From the NCBI RefSeq assembly GCF_033958435.1, contig NC_134161.1:17050001-17114000 (forward strand): a stretch of DNA of 64,000 nucleotides. The letters are read 5' to 3'. Source of the stretch: Carettochelys insculpta. Lineage: Eukaryota; Chordata; Testudines; Carettochelyidae. Numbering within the stretch: position 1 is the stretch's first letter; each line of letters starts with the position of its first letter. Below, piece after piece: positions 9,721 to 21,500 of the stretch. The position numbers were made by a program, and so were the translations under genes. Under the pieces are notes generated by a model that saw only the letters and a program-made list of their open reading frames with translations, was not told where the DNA came from and did not search any database.

Positions 9721-10505
9721 TCGGGCCCAGCTCCCTGCACTCCCAGCTCACCAGCATTGTATCCATACTGCCACGAGTGTCGCACACTCACCATACGGTC
9801 TCCCCCCTTTCCCTGGGGCTTTCCTCAGCACACCAGCATGGGCTGTGGGGGAAATCACATCCCAGCTTCCCCAGTGGGACGGGTAGGCCTGGCGGTGCAT
9901 CCCCAGCCGTTTCGGAGCTGCGCCCCTCAGATGCTCACTGAGCTCTCCATGGAGAAGAGGAAGTTATAAAGTAGGAGGAAAACACCCCAGCGGAGCCATG
10001 TGCACTCAGACGCTCTCCCACTAAGGGCACCCTGCAGCCCCATGGAAAAGCAGACCAGCTTCCTCCTTCTCAACAGGCTCCCCCGGGTCAGCCTTGGGCA
10101 CACAGCGCTTCTGCCGACCTCTAGCACCAGACACTGCCCTGGGCTCTGGGAAAACCTGGGGCCAGGAGGTGCTCCAGGGCATCGCCACCTTCCACTCACC
10201 GCCGGGAGAAGTTCTGCCAGTCTGACAGCCCTTCCTGGGGCTGCTCTCGCTCCCGGGACTTGACAGCTCCCTCCATCATGTCCCCCTTCTGGGTTTGGGT
10301 ACCAAAGTCTCCCTGGGATCCTGGGCAGCCTTCCCACCCCCTAGCCCCCAATGGGGCCACTTCCCCAGGCCCCTACGACTGGTGGCTAAGGCCTGCACAA
10401 GGCTGCTGCTTTCTACCTTACCTCCAGCAGGTCCCACCCCGAGGCCAAGCCCCCTTCTCTCCCTACCCCCAAAGAGGGCAACACAACATCCTCCTTGCAG
10501 CCCCC
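9721..10505. other. ROBO3 5' flank, no feature recognised
   Basis: Unique-looking sequence between two LTRs. Open frames up to 193 codons (10260-10841) run partly into the LTR and show no domain. Confidence 0.5.
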
Positions 10506-10904
10506 TGTGATGGAGTGGGGAATACCTGTGTGTGTGTGGCTCACAGAGGGTGTGGGGCTCCTGCTGAGGGTAACCTTGACGACCAGGTAACACCTTTGTA
10601 CTTCAGACAAAGGAGGAGGTGGAGCCTGAGGGGTTTAAATTGGAACTGGGAGTTAAAAGCAGTTAGTCTGGGCTGGGAGAGAGAGAGAGAGACAAAGGAG
10701 GGGGCCAGGCCCCAGCTCTGGGGGCCCCTCGGGGCCTCCTCTCCCCAACATGGATTGGCCTGGCTGTCTCTGCCTGCTGTACTAACTCCTCTGTATAATG
10801 CTGTGTCCTGTCGGCTAATAAACCTGCTGTTTTCCTGCTGAGTGAGAGACTCTCCTGCCTGCGGACAGGGTGCAGAGCTTGGGGGACCCCAAAACCCCAT
10901 CACA
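10506..10904 (+). mobile_element. Solo LTR, subfamily A, with CCCCC target duplication
   Basis: A 399-bp LTR starts TGTGATGGAGTGGGG and ends CCCCATCACA, so it has the TG...CA ends and a short inverted terminal repeat. It is flanked on both sides by the same 5 bp, CCCCC (10501-10505 and 10905-10909). It contains a TTTAAA box near 10634, an AATAAA polyadenylation signal near 10818 and a GA-rich stretch at about 10677-10692. The sequence is the same subfamily as the paired LTRs of the element at 30325-34341, in the opposite orientation. No internal region is present, so it is a product of LTR-LTR recombination. Confidence 0.93.
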
Positions 10905-11289
10905 CCCCCTTCTGCCCTCAGCTACCTGGCCTCATACCAGCACTGCCTGCTCCTGTCCAGCTAAGCATCCTCCTTTACCCCGCTGTGGGCCCTGGCTCCT
11001 TCTCCAGGTGCAGCCTAGGCAAGTAACTGCCCGTCTGCCCCTTCACACCTGGTCACGGTGAAGTTTTAGGCAAAACTCCCATTGGCTCCCTGGGGCCAGG
11101 ATTGTACCTGCTGTGTGACACTGGAGCAGCAGCTCTGCTAGAAGTACAGCTGAGAGTTAGTTACTTCCTGCTGGAGAGAGAAGGGTTCTAAGTTCTCTGA
11201 AACCCACACGCTGCACATCTTCCACCCCAGGGCCGCAAGGCAGGGACATTCCTGGGCCTTAAGGTCGTTCGACCAAAGCAATGAGAATT
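10905..11289. other. Flanking DNA; possible ancient repeat near 11055-11110
   Basis: Mostly unremarkable. Around 11055-11110 the 'aggcaaaactcccattggct' motif recalls an old dispersed sauropsid repeat, but it is too short to place in a family. Confidence 0.35.
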
Positions 11290-12640
11290 AACATCTGAGG
11301 TTTGCAGATCATGTAGTTATCACTGAGGAAGATGAGAAGCTAGAGAGAACGGCGCGGGTGCTAAACGAGGAAGGGAGGCAGTACGGACTGATCATGAACA
11401 TCGATAAAACAAAACCTATGGTATTTGGAGCTAAGGAAACAGGAAGGAAGATCAGTGTGGATGGGATTGAACTAGAGAAGTTCACGTATCTGGGGAGCAC
11501 CATGACATATGATCTAGACGGTAAGAAGGAAACAGAGCCTAGAATAGCGAAAGCAAGAGGGAGTTGGAAGGTGAAGGATAAGATCCAGAAAAACAAAGAG
11601 ATTTGCTTAGGCACAAAGCTGAGTGTCCTGAAACCGTGTGTATTCAGCAGCACGTTGTACGGATGTGAGACATGGGTGATAACGAAAGATGCAAAGAGAA
11701 GATTATTGGCATTCAAGAGGAGTTGTTAGAGAAAGATTTTGCCAGTCGGGTGCGCGCAGAAGGCCATGAAAGAGGACTTCTACAGGAAGGCAGAGCAGAC
11801 AGAGAACCTACTGCAGAAATCTATACAAATATCTCGGGAGGACAAGCACACGAATACGAGCGTCCTAGAAGAGTCGAACATGGACCAGCACCGACGCCGT
11901 TACCATTCATCTGCAACTTCATTGGACTGGTCGTGTGGTTCAGACATCTGTGGTTCGGACGTTGCGCCTCCCACAACAGATTCTGGTTCCCGAGTTGGAG
12001 GAAGACGGAGGAGCGTTGGGGGCCACCAGAAGTGATACAAGGACCTGCTGAAGGCACACATGGAAAAGTGCAGCATCGGTGTTGACACTTGGGAGAACCT
12101 TGCCCAGGACTGGCCCCAGTGGACAGCGGTAATCCGTGGGTGGGGCGGGTGCAATTTGAGGGGTCCTGCTGCAGTGAAGAAGAGAAGAGCAACAACTGCT
12201 CCAGGATCCTCCAACAGCTACCAACGCCTGCCCCTTCTGTGATAAGACCTGCGGCTCCAGGTTTGGGCTGGTCAGCCATCTAGGGACTCACAGATAGGAG
12301 GGGGACATGCAGACATCCCACTCATTACCAAGTGACCGCCAAGGGGAAGACGACAATGAAAGCTACAGCTAGTGGGGCGTATCTGCAAACTGACTGATAA
12401 ATGAAAAGTCAGGACCCTGGCATTGGGCATAGAGGCCAGTTGGAATAGGAGAGGCAGACCCCACACAGAATGGGTAGCTGACATAGTAGGTTGGTGTGGA
12501 GCTAGTCTACAGACATGAAGCCACTTGCACTGGACAGGGAAAGATGGGAGGAAAGAGTGAGGGAAGCACTGGATACCAATGGGCGCTGAGCCCACGGTTG
12601 TTGATGATGATGCTGAACAAAGGGGTACAAACCTCGCCAC
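11290..12640 (+). mobile_element. Non-LTR retrotransposon relic (RT C-terminus plus C2H2 finger)
   Basis: At 11300-11730 the plus strand encodes a LINE reverse transcriptase C-terminal part. It opens with a Phe-Ala-(Asp/Asp)-like catalytic region (about 11300-11318) and continues with INKTK-type, FTYLGSTMT and SSTLYGCETWV motifs, typical of RTE-like and related LINEs. The frame then breaks. Around 12040-12290 another frame resumes with an 'ENLAQDWPQW' motif and ends in a zinc finger CDKTCGSRFGLVSHLGTH (Cx3C-x8-Hx3H), the tail of the same polyprotein. A TGATGATGATG-type stretch near 12600-12615 could be the 3' tail. It is a dead copy with frameshifts and stops. The clade is my best guess. Confidence 0.8.
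11358..11729 (+). pseudogene. LINE reverse transcriptase fragment, 123 codons
   Basis: This is the longest intact piece of the LINE at 11290-12640. It carries the thumb-side motifs YLGST and LYGCETW. It is not a host gene: the ATG is internal to the polyprotein and the frame ends at a mutational stop. The catalytic Asp-Asp lies just upstream in the same frame. Confidence 0.8.
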
Positions 12641-15600
12641 CCCGCAAAAACCCAACACCCTTACAAACTCCCCAGGTTCTTCTGTCCTGTTTTGTGCATG
12701 CTGGGTCCCAAAGGATGCTCTGAACTCTCCCTGAGTAAACAGCAGCCGCTGTGGTTTAGCTGAGTTACTGCATAGCCCCTCTCTGGTGCCAGGGCAGGTT
12801 TCATTAAAGAATTGGCTCGTTGTGAAGTTAGCAGCTCCAGCTCAGCGTGTGAGCAGCTCAAGCCAAAGAGACTAATGTGCACATGTGCAGCAAGATTGCA
12901 GAGGCTGCCAAGCAGCCTTCGCTTCCGGGAACTGGGCAGCTGAGAACACATGCTGGGGTTATTGAACCTGGCCAGGCCCTGTCCTGGGCCCCTTCCAGGG
13001 GCTGTGCCTTCTGGGGGCTCCCTGGGGAAGTTTTGCCCTGAGACTGATGTTTCTGGTGTCAGAGGGTCTAAAATCTCCTTGCAGACGCTCGGGGCAATTT
13101 CAAGGAAATACAAGGTGATTAACTCTGGGTAGAATAAGAGACTCTAGTGCACAACAAAGCTCAACCACTGGCTGTGAACAATGGGCCCGAGTGTGAGCCA
13201 GCGCTGGGTCATCTGGCGGAGGGATGTCTAATCCCCACCTCCAGCATGAGCTGCTCCAAACACGCTGAGATCCTCACGGTGGCTTTGGTGCAGAGCTAGA
13301 AACGGTGAACGGGGGGAGGGGGAACGGTGAGGGCAGGCCCACTGCAGGGGTGGCATTAGGGGCCGCTGGGAGCTGGCTGAGGTGGGAGGTATGGGCAAGC
13401 AGTGGAGACAGGGCTGGGCTGCAGTGGGGGTCGGGTTAGGGAGAGAAGATGGGGGAGAGATTTTTGGGGTGCTGAAGCCAGGGCAGAGGGTGGAGATGGG
13501 GGTGCGGAAGCAGTAGGGTGGGAGGTTGGGAGTGGAGATCTGAAGGCAGGTGGCAGAGGAGAGTTGGGATTGGGGTGGGCTCACCTGTTGAACTCCTAGT
13601 CTTACTCGCCCCAGGTCCTTGTCCTGGCCAAGCTGGCTGGGGGCCAGTTGGACAAGTCCTGCGTTCCCAGATGTCTCCGAGGGATGGCCTGGGGCAGGGG
13701 AAGGAGGAGTTTCCCCAAGGGGCAGGGCTGGGGCTGCAGTGACCCCAGGCCCGGGGAGCTCCGGACCCCCTTGCACACCCTGGCAGGGCAGAGCTGGAGT
13801 TGAACGGCTGTTCCTTGGGACTGGGCCTGGGGCTGAAATGGTGCCTCCCTGTCTCACCTGCTGCCCTGCACCCTCCTGAACAGGGGGCCCTAGCACAGCG
13901 ACTGACAGGAATCCCCCTCCCCATCACCACGCAGCCCCACTGCCAGCCTGTCTCCTGAGTACAGCGCTCCCATGTCCCTAGCCCATTAGCGTGGCTGGAT
14001 GACAGGCTCCAATGGGCCAGAGCGCTCCGGTCTCTCAGGGAGCAGGCCAGGCAGGGCAGGCGGTCGCAGTTCCCATCGGAGGACATGCCAGGGACGTCTG
14101 AGCTGAGAGCCTGACTGCTGGAGCTGCTGGATGGCACATGGCAGATGGGACGTGTCTTGTTTCTCACACGTTGGGCACGGGCAAGCTGCCAGCACGTCAC
14201 AGACCTGCAGCCTGGCTCCTTCTGCACCTGGAGCATCCCCAGCGGCACAGACACGCCTTCGCCCGCCAGAGCCGGCTGGGGCCGTGCAGTAGGAACCAGT
14301 GGAACTGCACTGAGCACTGGAGCTCAAAGGCCTCTCTCTACAACACACCTGGTGAGCCCACAAGCAGCCCACGAAGGCGACAGCCCAGTGGTGTGACTGT
14401 GGTGCCACTCAAGGGTGGCCCAAGCATTCCACCAGCCAGGCCTGACACATCACTGCTCCAGCAAGGGGCCATGCTACCCAGAGGTGCTGCTGCTTGTCCC
14501 CCACTGAGCAGGGTGGCCCCCAAACCCACCTGGCCAGGGCGAATAGCCACCTGGCTTCATTTGATTTGAATCTCAGCATTTGCACCGGCTGCTTGGCTTG
14601 CCCACCGCCAGCCCCAGCCCTGGGGCCTCTCTGATCTTTCACTCTCGGTGGCCCTGCAGCAGAGGAGTTTGCTATTCACTTTGGTGTGAGCTGGTCTCAG
14701 ACATCTTGGGCTGCTGAGCTCCCGGAGGCCACTTCCCTTTGTCCCGCTGGCCATGCGGTGCTACCTGACCGGATCTTATCATCCAGAAGGGCGAATGGCA
14801 GGTCCCCAGCCAACCCCATGGCTGAGCATCGGCTCTGCCCTTGGCACAGGTGTGCAAGCCTGGTGTGTTTCAGGCAGGCACTGACTCCTCCGTTCTCATT
14901 TAGCTTGGAAGGACATATGTACTGCCTAAGCGAGATGGCAACAGAACGGCTCAGCCGAGGCTGAAATGACTCCGCCCTACTCTGGCTGTGGCCATACCTC
15001 CATCCCTGGCCAGGATGCTTCAGAGAGAGGTAATTTCCATGCAGCCTGGGCTCCCCCTTGCTCAGAACGGCAAGCCAGGCAGGCACGGGTCTCTCTTCCT
15101 TTCCAGTCCTGGTTTTCTCTTCTCCTTTGATTGTCGAGCAAACAAGAGCCATCTGGTCTCTTTCCAGGCAATGCATTCTCCACCCTGGCCTTCCACCTGG
15201 GGCACATGTCTCCATCACCTTGCTAGCTGGGCCAGCTCCCTGCTCAGCTGGCTGCAGTCTGGGTGTGGGTGTTAGCCCCTGCTGGGGCCTGGCAGGGCTG
15301 TGGGCTTGACCATTGTCCTTGCGTACTGCACTGGGAGAATTCACTGTCCGAGGAGCCCTGTCCCTGGCTGAGATCTGTGCCTGCTGTTCTCCCCAGCGCG
15401 ACTGCTGTGATAGCGTCAGCAGGTCCCAGGCAGTGAGACCGGGCACCCTGGGAGCAGGGACTCACTGCAGGAGCTGTGGGGCTGGGTGGCCAGCGCTGAG
15501 GACTCTGCTGTCACAGCATGTGCAGGCAGTAACATCGCCCTGCTTCTGTATCGCTCCACACCCTGCAGCGTCCAAGAGCCCCGCGGTACGAGTTCGGCTC

Positions 15601-17169
15601 CCCGCTGGGGAAGCAGGCCCCTGGTTCGCTCCAGCTGCGGCTCCTCTCTGCTGGCCAGCTCACCCTGTGGCCTGCCTCTGCTCTGACCTCTGCAGTCAGT
15701 CTCCTTGGGAAGCTGGGCGCTCAGCAGGCTGGGCACACACCGGGCAAGCAGAGAGCCTGATGGCGGCAGTGGGGGTGGGACACGCCGAGGGCAGCTGGCC
15801 TCAGCCGTTAGAATCTCCGGGGCGCATGGCCCCACGTCCCACCGAGTACAAGCGAGTCCTGCTCCGACTGAGCATCTCAGAGCGCAAGCAGCTCCCCACA
15901 AAGGCTGTTCAGCGCGACCTGTGAACAGTGGGAGTGGTGGGACAGGTCAAACCAGCGCAGGGCCTCAGGGAGTGAGCCCAGGGCTGCTGGCTGCAACCCC
16001 CGCCCCTCACTTTCCTGGGGTCTGGCCTGCGAGCCGGTAGTGAGGCCTTTTGGCTGAGGGTGACCCCACGCTCAGCACAGCTCTGCTCCCCTCTCGGCAC
16101 GCAATGAAGCAGACACAGATCGCAAGGTTTCACTCGCCCTGTGCTCAGTGTGGCTGCTCGGGAGGCGTCTCCCTCTCTCTGCCAGCTGTCGGGGAGAACT
16201 CGGCCTCGGAGGGGAGGCTGGTTGGGCTCAGCTCACCCGCCAGTTGCACTGTCCCGACCACATGCCACACATTGTGCTCCGGTTCAGTCAGCCCCCCGCC
16301 GAGCCAGATCTCAGCTCTGATGCAGCCTCTGCTCCCCGGCCTTTCCTGGCACCTGGGCTCTGCGCAGAAAATGGGTGGGACAGACTCACGCAGGGCACGT
16401 GACCCTCCTGGCCCCCAGGCACGTGTGGTGGGTACCACAGACTGGGGAGGCTGTGCCCCCACCTCCATGCTCCTCCTGCTTCCTGCCCTGTACATCCCCA
16501 GTTCCCCGAGCTGCGGGCCTAGCGCAGGCAGGGGCGCACCTCCGGTGATCTGGGGCTCCAGCAGTGCTGTCCACACTCCTGGCCCAGTGGGGCAGGGATG
16601 CCAGCTTGTGGGGGCTGGCGAAGAAGGGACAGGAATGGGGAGCAGCCTCCCTCAGCCAGCGGTTCATGTGCCATCCACGTTCCCAGGCCCTTCCCCTAAC
16701 CCTGTCTCACTCCTCACCCAGCTTAGCAGGCCTCCTGCATCACTGATGCACCCTAAGCAGTACCGTCAACCCCATCTGCTCACCCGAAATCACAGGGTTG
16801 GCTTTGAACTCGTCAGCCTACATAGCAAGACTAGGGCTGGTGTTCTTTTCCTTTGCCCTCTGCCTTGCCAGCCCCTAGGCAGCGCGGGGCTCACCGTTTG
16901 GAGCTTTCCCTCCAGCCGTAAGGGCTAGAAATGTACGTTTGCTTCAGAAAGACGGCCGAAATCCTCAGAGATCCACCTGACTCCAGGAGCTGGGGCTCGA
17001 AGCCAAACAATAATTGCCATGAGACTCAAAGCAAACCATGAGAACTGGAAACAGTGATGCCATCAGTTTTAGGGCTGCTACTGTCCCGTGGGTAGAAAGA
17101 GGGACTGCACCCTCTGTAACCCACCAAACAGCCCTAAGTTTTGTTCAGCTGCTGTCTGGGAGGTAAGTT
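12641..17169. other. Mostly unique DNA, no gene recognised
   Basis: About 4.5 kb without a supported gene. Open frames up to 293 codons (13436-14317 minus, 16050-16928 plus) are low-complexity GC-driven frames without domain motifs. A short segment near 16976-17060 ('gactccaggagctggggctc' then 'catgagactc') resembles an old dispersed sauropsid repeat. The segment at 13300-13580 is purine-rich with G runs. Confidence 0.45.
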
Positions 17170-18260
17170 AGTGCTTCAATGATTTCCTAGGGAGACAGCC
17201 TGTCACGTGGGTGCAGGGGAACAGAGTGGATGGTGGTCAGTGTCTAGCTGCTTCTAGCTCAGCTGGTTTCCCTGGCACCACACCATAGGGCTTAGACAAC
17301 ACCGGGTCAGCCTGCTGAAGGTGTAGGGTTGCACACAGAGTCCCTCTGTTTGCAAATGCAATCTTAGTACTTGTCACCCATGAATGCCTGCAAAGGGTTA
17401 AACCCAGAGAATATGGGTTCTCTGTTGGCAAGTAGCCAGGTGAGCCAATGGGGTGGGGGTGGGGGTATTTTCTGAATGAACCAGTTTCCTGCTGAGGGTC
17501 TTCCTTTTGTGTGGCCAGAGGAGAGAGAGACAGAGATGTGTAAGCCCAAGCTGGACTTAAGGAATTCAGTAAACACCCAAGCAACAAGGAGATCTGGGCA
17601 TACGGCTAGGTAAGTAGAAAGGAAATGTTTAGCCAGACATGATCAGGTTATGGTTTCTTTGGAGCGGGACTTCTCAGGCTGGCTGATGTACCCCACTGTA
17701 CACTGTGACTTCTAACTCGAATCCCAGGGAAGTCGTTCTCTGTGCTTTTAGCTGCCCTTTTTTGGTTGCTCTGTAATACCTGGCAACGAAGTGTGCTGCA
17801 TCAGGTGTCTCTTTTGTTTTCTTAACAAATCACTGTTGCAGGCAATGATGTGATTCCTGTGTCCCAGAGAAGGGTCTGTGTGTATCCAGGTCTAAGACTG
17901 AAGGGTCACCTATCAGACTGCAGTTTAATTTCTACCTTTGTTTTCGAGCTGTCACCTGAGGGGTGATTAAGAGCTTGGGTTACCCCACAGGGAGACATCC
18001 CAACTGTGCCTGCCTGGTTCTAAAGCAGGTTTTCTTTTCACTTGGGTGGTGGCGGCTCCCTCCCAGGGTCAGGGAATCTGCGCCCTCGGGAAGCTGTTAA
18101 GCAGAAGCCTATAGAGAGAAGGTGTTGCAAGGTCTCTTGTGGGCCCCACCTCCTGCTCTCGGCGTGTCAGAATGAGGACTGCTTTGGCAGTACTAAACGA
18201 GCACTAAACGAGAACAAGCACTTGGCCAGCTGGTTCTCTTCCACTTCGGGATGCCAGTTC
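17170..18260. mobile_element. Possible unclassified interspersed element
   Basis: The texture differs from its surroundings: lower GC, T-rich stretches, short splice-like and promoter-like motifs, and a run of segments (for example 'tttcttttcacttgggtggt' at about 18028) that I associate with dispersed turtle repeats. I cannot name the family, find terminal repeats or a target duplication, or identify coding motifs. It may simply be unique AT-richer DNA. Confidence 0.25.
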
Positions 18261-18439
18261 TCCCAACTGGATGGACCAGGAACCTTGGCAACCCCACTTC
18301 CAGGCCACAGGCTGTAGGTGCCACAGGCCTGGGGTTCAGTTACCCTAACTGGGCCCGAAGTGGCAGCCAGCCCGGTGGGTTAAAGCCCAGGACTGCTGTG
18401 GCTCTCGCGGGAGGAGAGAGCAGGGCACGGGCCTCCCTG

Positions 18440-18575
18440 GCTGTCGAGATCCTGGATTAAGATTCTAGGGGGTTGGGCTGAATTCTTGGCTCTGCTCTGG
18501 CCCGCTGCGTGATCCTCAGCAATGTGTGTGCTCCTCTCCTGGGACTCCCCATTGTCTGCTGCCTTCATTCCGAGT
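18440..18575 (+). repeat. MIR-like SINE fragment
   Basis: It reads through a 'tggctctgctctggc...ctgcgtgatcctcagcaa' pattern, the MIR core in which the 'ctctgccactnnctngctgtgtgaccttgggcaa' region is diverged. It is short and old. Confidence 0.4.
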
Positions 18576-21500
18576 GACAGAGAGCTTCCGTCTCCACTGC
18601 ACAAAGGGGTCTGGAGCTCAGCTGGGGTCTGTGGTTGCTACATTAATGAAAATGATCATTAAAGCGGTATAAGGGGCGGGGGGCTGGCAAAAGTGGGGTG
18701 AGAGGGCAGCCGGCCTCCGCGAAACAGCACCCAAATGGTAATTAGCAGAAAGCTGCAGCCGCAAGATGGGCACCAGATGAAGACGGGCAATTAATGGCAA
18801 GAAAGAGCAGCTAATGAGTAGCAGTCAGAGCCCGGAGGTGGTGACTGGCAGCAGGCCGGGGGCAATGAGCAGAGGCTGGGCTCCTGGAGGTTGCAGGGGA
18901 ATGCAGGCTGGGCTTGTGGGACCCTAGCAGTGAGGGGGCAGGCAGGCACTGGAGTGGCTCTGAAAACAACAGAGCCATGGTTGTGTGTGTGGGCCTGAGC
19001 CTGGACCTGTCGGGGTTTGGCGTGAACAGAGATTGGAGAGGGGGACCTCCCTGCCCCACCCCACGTCACCTGCTCAGCCTGGCACAGAACAGGACTTCAA
19101 GAACCTACCTCAGCCATGGCTACACTGTAGGGAAAGCCTGTGCCTCCCCCAGCAAGGCAAATCAGCAGGCATGGGTCAGCTGCGGATGTCTAATACGCCA
19201 TGGACAAACCCCGGCTACTGGCTTTTCTAAGGGGCCTGCTGCCCTCCCCGGGTTTGGCCATAACTCATGGCCTGGCCTGAGGTGCCTTCCTGGGGAAAGT
19301 TTTGCGGACACTGATGTCTCTATCAGACGTTTGAGTTTGCCAGTGAAATACCTTTTCCTCCCTGGTTCCCACCCAGCAAGCCAGAGCCGGAGCCAAGTGA
19401 GGTCCGTGGACAGACTCCTGTGACGTCAGGGGTATTGGACCAGGTTCTCACCATGCGGTGGCCGTGCAGGCTGGAGCAGTCGGTGGCAGGCAATGTGGGC
19501 AGGTGTGAGGAGCAGAGACCCCAATCTGGCGAATGACAGAACCTATAAACTCCAACCCTTCCAGGCCAGATTTCCAAGATGCCTGACGGCTCAGAGAGGT
19601 GTGCTGCAGGATCTGCAGCAGCCAGGTCCTGGCTGCATGGGATGGGTTTGCCAGGTCTCTGGTGTGGCTGGGAATAAGGCCCTTGCCTCCCCTCTGACTG
19701 TGCAGGCGCAAGAGAGGGGCAAAGCTGCAGCCCACTGGGACTTTGCGGCAGCCGTGGTGCATGCCTGGGCCCAGGAGAGCTTCGCAGATGGGGAGCCTGG
19801 CACTTCAGCGCTGGGCCCTGCCACGCTGTGTGAGGGATTCACCGTCACCCGAGTGGGTGCAGAGCCTGTCCCGCACAGCCTGGCTGTTCCAATTCCCTCC
19901 AGCAGAGGGCAGGGGACACACTCGAACTAGCCCGTGGGGGCAGCCCAGTGGCAGTGGGGCAGGAAGACCGGGGGTTTGCTCTTTGCTTTAGAAAGCAAGG
20001 ACACAAAAGGGGAAACCTCCATTAACACCCCCGCCGTCCCCGGGGAGCACTGGAGACGGGCTGCACCGCATCACTGCCCCAGGTGCCTGCTCCTTCAGGC
20101 TGGCCTCAGCTTTTGGCACCAGCTCTTTGTTCTGGTGGTTGGGTGGTACGTCGAAATAGCAACGCTGGGGGCGCTGAGCCTTGGAACCTCCCCGCTGGGG
20201 CTCGGGCCCCTCCCTGGGTGCTTGGTGATTTTGCCCCTGTCTGCAGTTGGCACGCTGGGCTGAGCAGGACGTCGGTAATTGCTCTGCCCCGGGGTTCCCA
20301 TCCACTGCAATCTGTAACCTTGTAGAGGTCTGTGTTAGGGGTTCGTCCCCTCTGCGGCAAGGGAAGGCCACAGCCCTGCACTACAAACCTACCAACCCCC
20401 TTTTCTGGCCTCTCTCTGCAGAGGAATTATCTGGTCCCTTCCCCTTCCGTGGGCCAAACAGTCTGGTCTACTGGGCGGTTACCTGTGACACTCCTGCACG
20501 CCTTTTGCAAACCTGCAGAATGCTGCAGAGACTGGAACTTCTCCCTGGTCAGCACAAATTGGTGCAAGGAAAGAGACACCCCACCTCTCACCCTCTCATT
20601 GGCTGAATTAGGCAGCCAGAGACACAGGCTTTCGTTTCAGGGAGACCCGTCCGTTCACACTGTGTGCGACTTCTGGTGGTATTAGAAAAAAGTCAAAATG
20701 TACGTGAAATGGCTTGAGTTCATTGACACAAAATGTACGTGAAATGGCTTGAGTTCATTGACACAAAATGTTCACTGGCCCCAAGATTTTTTTAGCTGTT
20801 CAATGGGAAATACGTGGTCTGCTTTTGTTCCAGTTTGGAATGACTGTCACACGCACCCACGCACCCCAGAGTAGAATTTCCCAGTGAATGACGATCCCAC
20901 AGGTTAACATGTCCACTCCCCACCTGGGAGAATGGCTGGGTTTAGCCATGACTCCAGGTACACAACAGGCACCTGTCTTGCTGTCACCTGAAGGGCGTGA
21001 GCCCCAGGCAGGAGCTGAAGTGAGGGGGCAGGACAAGGGGTTGTGTGTGGGAAAATTAAACACAAAGGAATTCTTGCAGATTCTGAAGCATTGACCAGAT
21101 GATATGGTAGATGGCCCTCCGGCCTGCTCCAGCCTGGCAGTTCCTCCGGCCCCACCTCTCCAGCTTGTGCCTATGCAGTGCAGAGGGGCCATGGCAGATC
21201 ACCAGCGCCATCCTGCCATGGTATTTTGACCCTCCTCCATGTAAACGGCTGCACCTGGCGTGGGTTGTTGCGACACTGTCCCTGCACAGGAGCACCTGGG
21301 CTGGTCCCTTCTCTTCTGTTAGCTCCCAGCTGTAGAGCTGCTGTTCACAGCACCCCACTGCCTGCATCCGGGGGTACTCCTTGGTGTTCCTCTCTGAGCC
21401 ATCACACTGTATACGGACTGATACCATGAGACCGCCACCCACGGCCAGCACTTCATACAGCCATCGGCGAGCCTCTCTCTCTGTGGGAGCCCAGGAGCTC

